A DNA stretch of 64,000 nucleotides. It comes from Bacterioplanes sp. Its GTDB lineage: Bacteria; Pseudomonadota; Gammaproteobacteria; Pseudomonadales; Oceanobacteraceae. Within the stretch, counting starts at the first letter, position 1. Each line of letters begins with the position of its first letter. Positions 31,388 to 41,165 of the stretch are shown here, piece by piece. Below the pieces are notes generated by a model that saw only the letters and a list, made by a program, of their open reading frames with translations, was not told where the DNA came from and did not search any database. Both the position numbers and the translations under genes were made by a program. The stretch covers positions 48,071-112,070 of the forward strand of contig JACUUC010000006.1 in NCBI GenBank assembly GCA_014859445.1. Direction: 5' to 3'.

Positions 31388-32030
31388 CTCACCGAGGGGA
31401 CATTGGGCCATTCTCGGTGGCACTTTTGATCCGGTGCACATCGGCCATCTCCGCATCGCGCTGCAATTACGCGATGCGGGCTTTGAGCGGGTATTACTCA
31501 TCCCCAATCGCCTGCCGCCGCACCGCCCACAACCGCAAGCCAGTGCTGAGCAGCGTTTCACCATGTTGACCTTAGCCTGTGACTCGCTCGACGGCATTCA
31601 ACCCTGTGCCATCGAATTGGAACGCAGTGACTACAGCTACAGTGCCGTTACGGTATCTCAGCTGAAGCAACAGCATCCCAACGTCACGTTCACTTGGGTC
31701 ATTGGTCATGATGCCTGGCAAGGCTTTGAACATTGGCATCAACCATTTACCTTACTGGAACAGGCCAACTTACTGATCATCAATCGGCCCTCAAGCCATC
31801 CCGAATCCGCCACACAAAGCCCTTGGCAACAACAGCAATGGCAGCAACGAGGCGGCCAGTTAAGCGAATTATGGCAATACAAACAGGGAAAAATTGCGTC
31901 GGTTCGATGGCCAGAATTGGACATTTCTGCATCCGACTTGCGTCAAGCCCTCAAGCGGGGTGACAATGTCACCTTTCTAACACCGGACGCGGTGCTTGAA
32001 TACATCTCCTTACAATCACTCTATCGATAG
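31371..32030 (+). CDS. nadD: Nicotinate-nucleotide adenylyltransferase
   Basis: Makes nicotinate adenine dinucleotide in NAD synthesis. The 219-residue protein has the nucleotidyltransferase signature [12 protein letters not shown] near the N-terminus and ISASDLR near the C-terminus, where the family has ISSTxIR. The start is a GTG at 31371 inside the proA 3' end (17-bp overlap). It is followed by rsfS after 6 bp, so the operon is tight. Confidence 0.95.
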   Translation: MKSVNNSPRGHWAILGGTFDPVHIGHLRIALQLRDAGFERVLLIPNRLPPHRPQPQASAEQRFTMLTLACDSLDGIQPCAIELERSDYSYSAVTVSQLKQQHPNVTFTWVIGHDAWQGFEHWHQPFTLLEQANLLIINRPSSHPESATQSPWQQQQWQQRGGQLSELWQYKQGKIASVRWPELDISASDLRQALKRGDNVTFLTPDAVLEYISLQSLYR

Positions 32031-32036
32031 AATTGA

Positions 32037-32384
32037 ATGCAAACTGAACAAATACAAACCCTAGTGATCGATGCACTAGAAGACATGAAAGCCCATAACA
32101 TCACCGTTATTGACGTACGTGGCCGTACATCAGTAACCGATTTTATGATTATTGCCACCGGTACTTCCAATCGCCACGTTGCTGCCATCGCCGGCAACGT
32201 TGAGGAAAAAGCCAAGCACGCGGGTCTTCGTCCTAATGGGTGCGAAGGACGTGCGGCATCCGAGTGGGTGTTAATCGACTTATTCGATGTGATCGTGCAC
32301 GTGATGACCGATCAATCTCGTCATTTTTATGACCTGGAGCGCCTCTGGGGCGAGCCAGCGAGTGACGAAGGTCAAGCTCAATAA
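32037..32384 (+). CDS. rsfS: Ribosomal silencing factor RsfS
   Basis: A 115-residue protein that binds L14 on the 50S subunit and blocks subunit joining in starved cells. Family motifs are DVRGRTSVTDFMIIATGTSNRH near residue 26, and EWVLIDLFDVIVHVM with the conserved tryptophan and aspartates. The RHFYDLERLWG C-terminus is typical. It overlaps rlmH by one base (TAATG). Confidence 0.95.
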   Translation: MQTEQIQTLVIDALEDMKAHNITVIDVRGRTSVTDFMIIATGTSNRHVAAIAGNVEEKAKHAGLRPNGCEGRAASEWVLIDLFDVIVHVMTDQSRHFYDLERLWGEPASDEGQAQ

Positions 32385-32851
32385 TGAAATTACGGCTGTT
32401 GGCAGTAGGACAAAAAATGCCCTTGTGGGTGACGCAAGGCGTGCAAGAATATGCCAAGCGTCTCCCGGCTGACTGCTGTTTAGACATCGTTGAAATTGCA
32501 CCCGGTCATCGTGCTAAAAACACCCCCGTTGAAAAAGCCATGCAACAGGAGGCCGAGGCATTACGCAAGGCCATTCGACCCAGCGACCACGTAGTCGCAC
32601 TGGCCGTTGACGGAAAACCATGGTCAACCCCACAGCTGGCTCAACAACTTGGGCAATGGCGCATGCAAGGTGGCGATGTGGCGTTATTGGTTGGTGGCCC
32701 CGACGGCATGACCGATGACATTCTGTCTCTGGCAAAACAGCGCTGGTCATTATCCAACCTAACGCTGCCACACCCGTTAGTACGCGTACTGCTGGCCGAA
32801 CAATTGTACCGTGCTTGGAGTATTCTCCAAGGACACCCCTATCATAAATAA
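32384..32851 (+). CDS. rlmH: 23S rRNA pseudouridine-1915 N3-methyltransferase
   Basis: A 155-residue SPOUT methyltransferase that modifies helix 69 of 23S rRNA. It starts MKLRLLAVGQKMP and carries the SAM-knot residues LLVGGPDGMTDD and the C-terminal LLAEQLYRAWSILQGHPYHK, the standard family ending. Start and stop are both family-like. It is coupled to rsfS by a 1-base overlap and precedes mrdA by 27 bp. Confidence 0.97.
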   Translation: MKLRLLAVGQKMPLWVTQGVQEYAKRLPADCCLDIVEIAPGHRAKNTPVEKAMQQEAEALRKAIRPSDHVVALAVDGKPWSTPQLAQQLGQWRMQGGDVALLVGGPDGMTDDILSLAKQRWSLSNLTLPHPLVRVLLAEQLYRAWSILQGHPYHK

Positions 32852-32878
32852 TCGCCGATTAGGGGTAACGCACTCACC

Positions 32879-34732
32879 ATGCTAGAACATGCATTTCGTA
32901 ACCGCAAAGCCGAACAGCACCTATTTCGGGTTCGTGCCATTACCCTATCGCTGTTCATTATTGCATTCATGGCTGCGCTGGTTTGGCGCATGGCGTTTTT
33001 GCAAATCGACTTGCATGAAAAATACCGCAATTTGTCAGAAAACAATCGTTTACAGTTGCGTCCCATCCCGCCCAATCGCGGGCTAATTTATGACCGCAAC
33101 GGTGTATTACTGGCTGAAAACATTCCGTCTTACAATCTCACCATGGTGCGTGAGCGTGTGGTCGATCTCGATCAAACCATCGAGTTTCTTACCGATCTGA
33201 TCCAATTAACCGAACGAGAGCAGGAACAGCTGCAACAACGATTACGTCAGCGTCGTCGCCCCTATGAACCCTTTGTCATCCGTCACCGCATGCAAGAGGA
33301 AGACATCGCTAAAATACTGGTCAACCGATTTTTCTTACCGGGTATCGATGTCGAAGCGCACTTAATCCGCCACTATCCACAAGGAGATAGCTTTGCTCAT
33401 GCATTGGGCTATGTCGGACGTATCAATACAGCCGAGCAAGATCGACTCGATCAAGACGCTGATCAAAAGCGGCGCTACAGTGCTACGCGTTTTATTGGCA
33501 AGATTGGTATCGAACGGCGCTATGAAGACATACTGCATGGCGAAGTAGGCTACCAACGCGTTGAAACCAATGCACGAGGGCGTATTTTACAAGTCGTTGA
33601 ACAAGTAAATCCCGTTCCGGGGAACGACATTACGCTGCACATTGACAGTCGCTTACAAAAAGTTGCCGAACGCGAAATGGCTCAGTTTCGGGGGGCCGTG
33701 GTTGCTATCGACGTGGACAGCGGCGGCATATTGACCTTATTCAGCAATCCCAGCTTTGACCCAAACTTGTTCGTCACGGGCATATCTTATGCCGATTACG
33801 AAACCTTACGGGATAACCCCGATCAACCGCTATTTGACCGCGCAGCACGAGGACAATACCCGCCCGCCTCGTTAATCAAGCCCTTCATGGGGCTAGCATT
33901 AATAGACGCTGGCAGCATTGGTTGGAAAGATCAATTCCACGATGTGGGTTGGTTTCAGCTCCCAAATTATGATCGCATCTATCGCGACTGGCGACGCCAA
34001 GGACACGGGATGGTGGACATGGATAAAGCCATTATAGAATCCTGCGACACCTATTTTTATGAATACTCCGTCAAAACAGGGATTGATCACATCGCCCCGT
34101 TTTTAGCGCAATTTGGCTTTGGCCGCGACATGACGCTGGATGTCATCAGTGCCTTACCAGGTATTTTGCCTGATCGAGCATGGAAACGTCATCACCGTGG
34201 TTCGGCTTGGTTTGCTGGCGACACCGTGAATATGAGTATCGGCCAAGGGTTTATGCTGGCAACACCGATTCAAATGGCGACCGCCACCGCGGTATTGGCC
34301 AATCGTGGGCGCTGGCAATTACCTCACCTATTGATGGCCAAAAATAATCAACTGGCCGACATACCCGAAGCGGACATCCCGAACATCGAATTAAAAGACA
34401 ACAACGATTGGGACCGTATGTTTGCCGCGATGGAAGGCGTTATTACGCATCCCAGAGGAACGGGCTGGCGCTTACGCAGCCAATTGGAACACCCCATTGC
34501 CAGTAAAACGGGAACCGCTCAAGTCGTCGGCATTGCACAAGATGCCGAATACGACTCCGAAGCCCTAGAAGAACGACAACGCGACCATGCGCTGTTCATT
34601 GCATTTGCGCCAATCGACAAGCCTAGAATTGCCGTCGCCGTCGTGGTCGAAAATGGTGAGGCCGCAGGGCGCACCGCTGGCCCCGTGGCACAACGCATCA
34701 TTAACGAATATTTAGGAGGCGCCGAAGGCTAA
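32879..34732 (+). CDS. mrdA: Penicillin-binding protein 2
   Basis: The class B transpeptidase of the elongasome, which cross-links peptidoglycan in rod-shaped cells. The 617-residue protein has one N-terminal membrane anchor (about residues 20-42), a dimerisation domain with RGLIYDRNG, and the transpeptidase motifs S331-LI-K334, S388-C-D390 and K543-TG. It overlaps mrdB (rodA) by one base, the classical paired arrangement of PBP2 with its SEDS polymerase. Confidence 0.97.
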   Translation: MLEHAFRNRKAEQHLFRVRAITLSLFIIAFMAALVWRMAFLQIDLHEKYRNLSENNRLQLRPIPPNRGLIYDRNGVLLAENIPSYNLTMVRERVVDLDQTIEFLTDLIQLTEREQEQLQQRLRQRRRPYEPFVIRHRMQEEDIAKILVNRFFLPGIDVEAHLIRHYPQGDSFAHALGYVGRINTAEQDRLDQDADQKRRYSATRFIGKIGIERRYEDILHGEVGYQRVETNARGRILQVVEQVNPVPGNDITLHIDSRLQKVAEREMAQFRGAVVAIDVDSGGILTLFSNPSFDPNLFVTGISYADYETLRDNPDQPLFDRAARGQYPPASLIKPFMGLALIDAGSIGWKDQFHDVGWFQLPNYDRIYRDWRRQGHGMVDMDKAIIESCDTYFYEYSVKTGIDHIAPFLAQFGFGRDMTLDVISALPGILPDRAWKRHHRGSAWFAGDTVNMSIGQGFMLATPIQMATATAVLANRGRWQLPHLLMAKNNQLADIPEADIPNIELKDNNDWDRMFAAMEGVITHPRGTGWRLRSQLEHPIASKTGTAQVVGIAQDAEYDSEALEERQRDHALFIAFAPIDKPRIAVAVVVENGEAAGRTAGPVAQRIINEYLGGAEG

Positions 34733-35880
34733 TGGCAGCAACCGACTATTCACACACACTCGGTACTCATCAGAGCGGCGGTTTGCAGCGCAATCAATCA
34801 CGCTATTCCAATGCGCTACACGTCGATTGGTTATTACTGACGCTACTGTTCATCCTGATGGGGGCGGGCCTGTTGTTACTGTACAGTGGCAGCGGACAAG
34901 ACATTGGCATGGTAAAGCGCCAAGCCATACACTTTGCCGTTGGTTTTTTAGGCTTATTCGTTATCGCCCAATTTCCACCACGTTTTTATCAACGCCTCGC
35001 ACCATGGGCCTACTTAGGGGGTGGTGGGCTTCTGCTGGCCGTACTGTTTTTTGGCGTCGGCGCAAAAGGCGCGCAACGCTGGCTGGATTTACCCGGACTG
35101 CCACGCTTCCAACCCTCAGAACTGATGAAACTTGCATTGCCGATGGCCGTGGCATGGTATTTCGCCAATTGCCCAACGCCGCCGAAATTACGTCACCTAT
35201 TGATCGCCTTAGTCATTGTGTTAGTACCGACGGTATTGATTCTACGCCAACCCGATCTCGGTACGTCATTACTGATTGGCACATCGGGCTTACTGGTGAT
35301 GTTTTTTGCTGGCATGTCCTGGCGCATTATCTTTAGCATGTTAACGTTAGCTGGATCGTTACTCCCTGTTGCCTGGCTGTTTTTGTTACGTGACTATCAA
35401 AAACAACGTGTGCTTACCTTTCTGAACCCAGAAAGCGATCCATTAGGCAGCGGCTGGAACATCATTCAATCCAAAACCGCCATTGGCTCAGGAGGCGTCC
35501 AAGGCAAAGGGTTTTTGCAAGGGACTCAAGCCCATCTTGAGTTTTTACCAGAAAGCCACACCGACTTTATTGTCGCCGTGTTAGCCGAAGAGTTTGGCCT
35601 GGTGGGTGTCGTGTTTTTGCTCTCGCTGTACCTGCTGATCATTCTCCGTAGCTTGCTATTGGCCAGCCGATGTGAAACTCTTTTCGGACGTTTGTTGTCC
35701 GGTAGTTTGGCCACCACATTTTTTATCTATGTGTTTGTTAACGTCGGCATGGTCAGTGGTATTTTACCCGTTGTCGGTGTACCGCTCCCCCTCGTGAGTT
35801 ATGGCGGAACATCGGTTGTTAGCTTGTTACTTGCATTTGGATTACTGATGTCGATGAGCACTCATCGACAAAAAACATAG
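34732..35880 (+). CDS. mrdB: Rod-shape SEDS glycosyltransferase RodA
   Basis: A 382-residue polytopic SEDS protein that polymerises glycan strands together with PBP2. About ten membrane segments are visible. Family blocks are GAKGAQRWLDLPGLPRFQPSE, the RQPDLGTS stretch and the FLPESHTDFI loop, and a C-terminal PLPLVSYGGTS. It starts directly on the mrdA stop and is followed by mltB after 8 bp. Confidence 0.97.
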   Translation: MAATDYSHTLGTHQSGGLQRNQSRYSNALHVDWLLLTLLFILMGAGLLLLYSGSGQDIGMVKRQAIHFAVGFLGLFVIAQFPPRFYQRLAPWAYLGGGGLLLAVLFFGVGAKGAQRWLDLPGLPRFQPSELMKLALPMAVAWYFANCPTPPKLRHLLIALVIVLVPTVLILRQPDLGTSLLIGTSGLLVMFFAGMSWRIIFSMLTLAGSLLPVAWLFLLRDYQKQRVLTFLNPESDPLGSGWNIIQSKTAIGSGGVQGKGFLQGTQAHLEFLPESHTDFIVAVLAEEFGLVGVVFLLSLYLLIILRSLLLASRCETLFGRLLSGSLATTFFIYVFVNVGMVSGILPVVGVPLPLVSYGGTSVVSLLLAFGLLMSMSTHRQKT

Positions 35881-35888
35881 GAATAATT

Positions 35889-36848
35889 ATGCGTTTTCAT
35901 CGTTTTGCCGTATTACTCACTGCGTTATCTTCATCGTTACATGCCGCTTACGACCAACACCCCCGATTTGACGAATTTGCCGCCGAGTTAGCGAGCGAAT
36001 ACAACATCGACGCCGACTATGCAAGGCAATGGCTGGCTCAAACGACTCGACAAGAATCCGTCTTGACCGCCATTCAACGACCCGCCGAGCGCACATTAGA
36101 GTGGAAAGATTATCGTAAAATTTTCTTAACCGATGCACGGATTCGTGGCGGCAAACAGTTTTTAAACGACTTTAAAACCGAACTGGACGCGGCGGAGAAA
36201 CAATACGGTGTCGACAAAGAAATCATCGCCGCCATTATTGGTGTTGAGACCTTTTATGGACAACGTATGGGCACCCATCGCGTACTGGATGCATTGGCCA
36301 CTCTGGCCTTCGACTACCCTCAACGTCCACTGTTTTGGCGCGAACTCAAAGCACTGTTCGCGTTAGCCGACAAAGAACAACTCGACATCGCCACCTTACG
36401 CGGCTCTTACGCCGGCGCCATGGGATATGGACAATTCATCCCCACCAGCTACCTCGCCTATGCCGTTGATGGCGATGGCGATGGTCGTCGTGACTTACTC
36501 ACCAACCCACACGACGCCATCGCCAGTGTTGCCAATTACTTTAAGCGTCATGGCTGGCGCACAGGTGAACCTGTCGTACAACGCGTGCGTGTCAAAGGCG
36601 AGGCCTACCAAGACGTTGTCAACGACAGCTTGCGTCCGAAATGGACGGTAACGGAACTGATGGCGCTGGGTGTCACGCCCACCAACAAAGAAGGCGATAG
36701 CAATCGCCCTGCCAGCTTAGTTCGCCTTCAGGGCGAGCACGGTGCCGAGTTTTGGTTGGCCGAGCAGAACTTCTACGTGATTACCCGCTACAATCACAGC
36801 CGACTTTACGCCATGGCTGTGTATCAACTGAGTAATGCATTGCGATGA
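35889..36848 (+). CDS. mltB: Membrane-bound lytic murein transglycosylase B
   Basis: A 319-residue GH103-type enzyme that cleaves glycan strands to 1,6-anhydroMurNAc. It has a signal peptide (to about residue 19). The catalytic glutamate is E120 in IIGVETFYG. The later block GAMGYGQFIPTSY is a family hallmark. No lipobox cysteine is present, so unlike E. coli MltB it is probably soluble in the periplasm, closer to SltB forms. It overlaps rlpA by 4 bp (ATGA). Confidence 0.95.
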   Translation: MRFHRFAVLLTALSSSLHAAYDQHPRFDEFAAELASEYNIDADYARQWLAQTTRQESVLTAIQRPAERTLEWKDYRKIFLTDARIRGGKQFLNDFKTELDAAEKQYGVDKEIIAAIIGVETFYGQRMGTHRVLDALATLAFDYPQRPLFWRELKALFALADKEQLDIATLRGSYAGAMGYGQFIPTSYLAYAVDGDGDGRRDLLTNPHDAIASVANYFKRHGWRTGEPVVQRVRVKGEAYQDVVNDSLRPKWTVTELMALGVTPTNKEGDSNRPASLVRLQGEHGAEFWLAEQNFYVITRYNHSRLYAMAVYQLSNALR

Positions 36849-37645
36849 AATGGTTATCCCTTGCGCTACTGGCTCTGGCCGTCAGTGCTTGCTCAACACG
36901 CGCACCGGAATCTTCCAGTCGCTATCAGCATGCACGCGACTTTACGCCACAGCCCATCGCAAACGTACAGGCATTGGTTGAGCCCATCCCCAAAGCAGAA
37001 CCCATCAGCTCTCGCGGTAATGCACCTCGTTATCGAGTTTGGGGTAAAGAATACCAAGTCATAACGCCACCTGCGGATTTTCGTGAACAAGGCATCGCAT
37101 CTTGGTATGGCATGAAATTTCATGGACACGAAACGTCGAACGGTGAAATATACGATGTGTACCAATTCACAGCGGCTCACAAATCGTTGCCATTACCAAG
37201 CTATGTTCGTGTCACTCGGGTGGATAATGGCAGCAGCGTGGTGGTGCGAGTCAACGACCGCGGTCCTTTCCACGAACAGCGCATCATTGACTTATCGTAT
37301 GCGGCGGCCGTCAAACTGGATATGCACCGACAAGGTGTTGCCGACGTGGTGGTGGAACTGCTCCAAGCACCGCTTACCACCCCCGTACGCTGGGTACAGG
37401 TGGGCGCCGTGAGTCAGCGCGAGTCCGCCCAGCGTTTGCAACAACAGCTCATCACCCTACTGCATGATACGCCTTGGTCTGTCAGCATCAATGAGCCCAA
37501 CCAAGCCGAAGTGACACAAGCACCCACCTTGTATCGTGTACGCATTGGCCCAGTTCCTGAAGGTGCCGATCTGGAACTGCTATTGCAACGATTAGCCGCC
37601 AACCAATTCGAACGCCCGCTGGTATTAGGCCGCCATCAACTGTAG
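36845..37645 (+). CDS. rlpA: RlpA-type septal lytic transglycosylase, lipoprotein
   Basis: A 266-residue outer-membrane lipoprotein: lipobox LAVSAC with C16. The double-psi beta-barrel domain runs from about residue 85 (GIASWYGMKFHGHETSNGE) through VRVNDRGPF and the RIIDLS block. A C-terminal SPOR-like domain (about residues 190-260) should bind denuded septal glycans. In Pseudomonas RlpA cleaves such naked strands. It is coupled to mltB by a 4-bp overlap and is the last gene before a hairpin. The usual next gene, dacA, is elsewhere. Confidence 0.93.
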   Translation: MKWLSLALLALAVSACSTRAPESSSRYQHARDFTPQPIANVQALVEPIPKAEPISSRGNAPRYRVWGKEYQVITPPADFREQGIASWYGMKFHGHETSNGEIYDVYQFTAAHKSLPLPSYVRVTRVDNGSSVVVRVNDRGPFHEQRIIDLSYAAAVKLDMHRQGVADVVVELLQAPLTTPVRWVQVGAVSQRESAQRLQQQLITLLHDTPWSVSINEPNQAEVTQAPTLYRVRIGPVPEGADLELLLQRLAANQFERPLVLGRHQL

Positions 37646-37661
37646 TCCAACAGCCCAACAG

Positions 37662-37694
37662 CAAAAAAAAAGGGTCGTATCTAAGATACGACCC
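37662..37694. terminator. Hairpin between rlpA and a small convergent gene
   Basis: GGGTCGTATC (37672-37681) and GATACGACCC (37685-37694) form a perfect 10-bp stem with a 3-nt loop. A run of nine A precedes it (37663-37671), so on the minus strand it is a classical terminator for the 37786-37905 gene. On the plus strand it lacks a T-run and may still stop rlpA transcripts. Confidence 0.75.
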
Positions 37695-37785
37695 AAGGCA
37701 AGGTACTCAGCGCAGATTGGTTCCCACTACCCGTCACCGCTGCGCCGGTGACTGATATTCTGTGATAGTGACGAGACGGTAATAC

Positions 37786-37905
37786 TTACTCGCCAGTACC
37801 GTGTTTCTCAATGTCTTTTTTAATGGCGATATACACCCCGACAAAAAATGCGCAAGTCAGTCCGACAATCAACAAACCAGCAATCACAACCTCATCCATA
37901 AACAT
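37786..37905 (-). CDS. Single-span small membrane protein, CcoM-like in layout
   Basis: A 39-residue protein starting MFMDEVVIAG with one transmembrane helix (about residues 6-28) and a charged tail (KKDIEKHGTGE). AGGTGG lies a good distance ahead of the ATG at 37905. The length, short acidic N-terminus, single helix and KKD tail resemble, from memory, the small cbb3 oxidase subunit CcoM of Pseudomonas. No oxidase genes are nearby, so this is a suggestion only. A terminator downstream on the same strand supports a real transcription unit. Confidence 0.6.
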   Translation of the reverse strand: MFMDEVVIAGLLIVGLTCAFFVGVYIAIKKDIEKHGTGE

Positions 37906-38176
37906 AGCAGCCACCTCTCTCTTCGTTTTCGTCTGCGCTTGCAAGCAATGTAGCAATTCAGTGGAGGTAACCATTGATACAAATCAAGTATTGCTTGCCC
38001 ACGGCTTGGGACCGGAATTTCTGTTGATCCAAGTCAAATATCCTTACGCTATAAAAGGTTTTTGCATGCCAACGCAGTCGATCCATCCTCAGCACGCCAA
38101 TGACGCAGACAATAGTAGGATCAACACACAAAATACGGCACAATGCTCATGACTGATCGCCATAGGACATGACATC

Positions 38177-39478
38177 ATGCGCTCCTTAACGCTATTAACG
38201 ACTTTCTTGGTCGTTTTTTTCGCTACGGCACACGCCTCTCCAATCGCCGACATGAAATTGGCCATACAACAACAAAACTATCAACAAGCGTATGCACTGG
38301 CGCAACAACATCCAGACTATGAAGGCGACCCAGATTTCGATTACTACTATGGCCTTAGTGCCGTACAAGTCGGCGACTTTTACAGCGCCTTATTTATTTT
38401 CGAGCGTCTAAGCCATGCCTACCCAGAACAACTGCGCTATCGCGTTGAACTGGCTCGCGCGCATGTCATGCTGCAACACTGGGACGCCGCTGAAGCACAC
38501 TTCGTTTACGTTCTCAGTCAACAGCCGCCCGCCATCGTCGTGCAACGCATTGAAGCGTTTTTGCAGCACATCGAACAACAGCGCCATCGGCAGCACAGTC
38601 AATGGCATCACGTACTGCGGCTGGGAGGTGGTTACGATAGCAACATCAACTCCGCCACACGGCAAAGTGAAATTGATGTACTCGATGGCTTGTTTACCGC
38701 ACTACTGAATAAAGAACAACGCGAAACAGGCAGTGCTTTTCAGCAGCTCAGCATAATGAGCTTATGGCTAAAACCCATATCGAAGACACAACAATTCAGT
38801 GCCCATGTGCACGGCAGTTACAAGCATAACCAAGTGAATCGAGATTATGATCTCGGCCAATTAACGGGCTACGGCCGTTTTCAACAACGCCATCATGATC
38901 ACCGCTGGTCGCTGCAAGCGGGAGTACAACAACTGTGGCTAGCCGAGCGCCAATACCAACAACAGTGGCACACAACCGCAGGCTGGGAATACTTAGCCTC
39001 GCCACATTGGCAACCAGAAACACGACTGACATTTCGCCAGCAAAGCAATCGACAAAATGACGATCTGGATTTAACACGAGTCGAACTCAACCAATCACTG
39101 CGCTACCAGCAACCACACTGGCACGCCCGCATGACGTTATTAGCGCAACACGATACCAATCAAGAGAAACAACTGGCCCGCGATACCCAAGGCATTCAAC
39201 TGAGCAGCCACTATCAACTCACGCCGCGGCACGCATTGTTGGCCATGGCACAATGGCAGCAACATCACTACAGCAAACGATTACCCAGCAGTCATTTATT
39301 CGCGGCCAACGAACGTCGCCACGATGACAGCCAATTACTGTGGATCAGCTACCATTACCAATGGTCAAGGCAACTAGGGCTTTTTTTGCAAACCAGTTAC
39401 CAACGTAGCAACAGCAATATTGAAATTTATGACTACAACCGTACCCTAATTGACAGCGGCTTGGTCTTCACGTTTTAA
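38177..39478 (+). CDS. SLAM-like outer-membrane beta-barrel with TPR domain (DUF560 type)
   Basis: A 433-residue exported protein. A signal peptide covers residues 1-21 (ending AHA). Residues ~25-130 form a helical TPR-like domain (YYYGLSAVQVGDFYSALF, then YPEQLRYRVELARAHV). From about residue 150 the barrel begins with LGGGYDSNIN, the usual entry of the surface lipoprotein assembly modifier family, and ends in a terminal phenylalanine (DSGLVFTF), the BAM signal. Known SLAM proteins move lipoproteins to the cell surface. Here the gene lies 9 bp ahead of a FecR-domain protein whose C-terminus looks like a SLAM substrate. Export function is inferred. Confidence 0.75.
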   Translation: MRSLTLLTTFLVVFFATAHASPIADMKLAIQQQNYQQAYALAQQHPDYEGDPDFDYYYGLSAVQVGDFYSALFIFERLSHAYPEQLRYRVELARAHVMLQHWDAAEAHFVYVLSQQPPAIVVQRIEAFLQHIEQQRHRQHSQWHHVLRLGGGYDSNINSATRQSEIDVLDGLFTALLNKEQRETGSAFQQLSIMSLWLKPISKTQQFSAHVHGSYKHNQVNRDYDLGQLTGYGRFQQRHHDHRWSLQAGVQQLWLAERQYQQQWHTTAGWEYLASPHWQPETRLTFRQQSNRQNDDLDLTRVELNQSLRYQQPHWHARMTLLAQHDTNQEKQLARDTQGIQLSSHYQLTPRHALLAMAQWQQHHYSKRLPSSHLFAANERRHDDSQLLWISYHYQWSRQLGLFLQTSYQRSNSNIEIYDYNRTLIDSGLVFTF

Positions 39479-39487
39479 GGATTCATT

Positions 39488-41161
39488 ATGATACGGATAC
39501 TGCTATGGGGATGCCTCACCCTACTGAGCTTAAACAGCCTCGCTCAAATCGAGTTGGCAGGGCACATGATCATGGTACGTGGCGACGTGACCGCAACCAA
39601 TGCCGCCGGAGAAGTACGAGCACTGCAACGACGATCGTCCATTTACAGTAGCGATACCGTCCGTACGGGCAGCGACAGCATGGCGCAACTGCGCTTTACC
39701 GACCAAGCCTTATTGGCATTAGACGCCGAATCCGAGCTGAACATCCTAGACTACCAACCGCCAGGGGAAGACGGTGAAGGCACGGTATTATTGCGATTAA
39801 TCGAAGGGGGGTTCCGCACGCTCACCGGCAGCATCGGACGTGGCAATAAAGAAGCCTACCGAGTCGAGACGCCCGTTGCCAGTATCGGCATTCGTGGCAC
39901 TCTTTACAGCGTCAATATGCATGCGCTTCGACTCAGTGCTGGGGTTTGGCAAGGCGGCATTCGCATCAACAGCGAGCAAGGTGTGTTTGACTTAGGCATG
40001 GGGGCGCGCTACGACTTTGCCACCTTAGATCAAGAGGGCTTCCGTGGCCTACTCAGCGCACCAAGCGAGTTGCAACCGTTACTACCCGCTCGTGTTCCAT
40101 TGCGCAACGACGACAATGAAACCGCTACGGATCCAGATCAGAATACATCACCCACCACCGAGATCGGTGACGATTTATCACCTAGCGACACGCGCACCAC
40201 GATCAACGATGACCTCAGTGCTATTAACCCATTCGATCAACGCCCAGGCAGTACCGATAGCACCCTGTTTTCTGAACGAGGGCAACTGCTGGATCAAAAT
40301 GGCAAAATCGCGTTACCGCTGGAGCTGTACAGCCAACTCTCCGAGACAGAACGGGCGAGCCTTCGTGCCAACCAGCACGTCGGTTTCTTGCTTGAAAATG
40401 GGCAATTAATCAACGTTAAGGCATTTACGCCAGACAGTGAACTCATCATCGGTAACAGCGAATCACCGTATGCGTTTGTGGCTAGCAACCCAACTCGGGT
40501 GTACCGCAGCGATACCCTGCGCGCCAACATCGATATTCCAGAACCCACGTATTCCTACTCAGAAACGCCCCTCATTGAATGGGGTTGGTGGTCGTATGAT
40601 GCCGAACTGAGTGGCGTGGTTGGTAGCAACCTTCCAACCGGAGAAGACATTTTGCCAGCCAACCAAGCCGATCAATTATGGATGGTAGTCACTCCAGCCG
40701 AGTTATCCGCATTACCAACCAGCGGCCAAGTAGAATTCTTCACTGGCAACAGCATTGGCCTTGACGACCAGGGCGGTTCACTCGAATACGCGAGCGGTGA
40801 TTTCACCGTCGATTTCGCTACAGGACATGTCCGTGACGGCAATACAAGCTTATCCTACAACACCAGCCAATGGACCGACATTGCCTTTGACGGCCAGCTC
40901 ACTCGCAGCAACGGTGTCGCCTCGCTCAACATGAACATCACCGAAGGCAATTACAGCAATTCAACTCAACAAGACCCACCCAGAATCGACATCAATACGC
41001 TCAATAGCCATTTTTCGGGCGTGCTCACGAAAGACATCGAACAACAACTGCTGTTTGCCAGCGGGTTAACGTTACGGGCAAACGACGGTGATCAAGAACG
41101 CTGGGCACAGGCTTTTATCATTTGGCAAGGATACCAAGAATACGGCGAAACGGGACAATAA
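39488..41161 (+). CDS. FecR-domain secreted protein with beta-rich C-terminus, possible SLAM substrate
   Basis: A 557-residue protein with a signal peptide (about residues 1-19, ending LAQ) and no lipobox. Residues ~25-150 are a FecR domain: ALQRRSSIYSSDTVRTG, then RLIEGGFRTLTGSI and VETPVASIGIRGT, the usual family sequence. An acidic Thr/Asp-rich linker covers about 195-245. The last ~200 residues are beta-rich with GSLEYASGDFTVDFATG and repeated G-x-F/L patterns ending FASGLTL, similar in rhythm to the handle barrels of TbpB-like SLAM clients. AAGGA lies 6 nt ahead of the ATG. It follows the SLAM-like gene by 9 bp and converges on an adenylate cyclase. Confidence 0.8.
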   Translation: MIRILLWGCLTLLSLNSLAQIELAGHMIMVRGDVTATNAAGEVRALQRRSSIYSSDTVRTGSDSMAQLRFTDQALLALDAESELNILDYQPPGEDGEGTVLLRLIEGGFRTLTGSIGRGNKEAYRVETPVASIGIRGTLYSVNMHALRLSAGVWQGGIRINSEQGVFDLGMGARYDFATLDQEGFRGLLSAPSELQPLLPARVPLRNDDNETATDPDQNTSPTTEIGDDLSPSDTRTTINDDLSAINPFDQRPGSTDSTLFSERGQLLDQNGKIALPLELYSQLSETERASLRANQHVGFLLENGQLINVKAFTPDSELIIGNSESPYAFVASNPTRVYRSDTLRANIDIPEPTYSYSETPLIEWGWWSYDAELSGVVGSNLPTGEDILPANQADQLWMVVTPAELSALPTSGQVEFFTGNSIGLDDQGGSLEYASGDFTVDFATGHVRDGNTSLSYNTSQWTDIAFDGQLTRSNGVASLNMNITEGNYSNSTQQDPPRIDINTLNSHFSGVLTKDIEQQLLFASGLTLRANDGDQERWAQAFIIWQGYQEYGETGQ

Positions 41162-41165
41162 CGGG

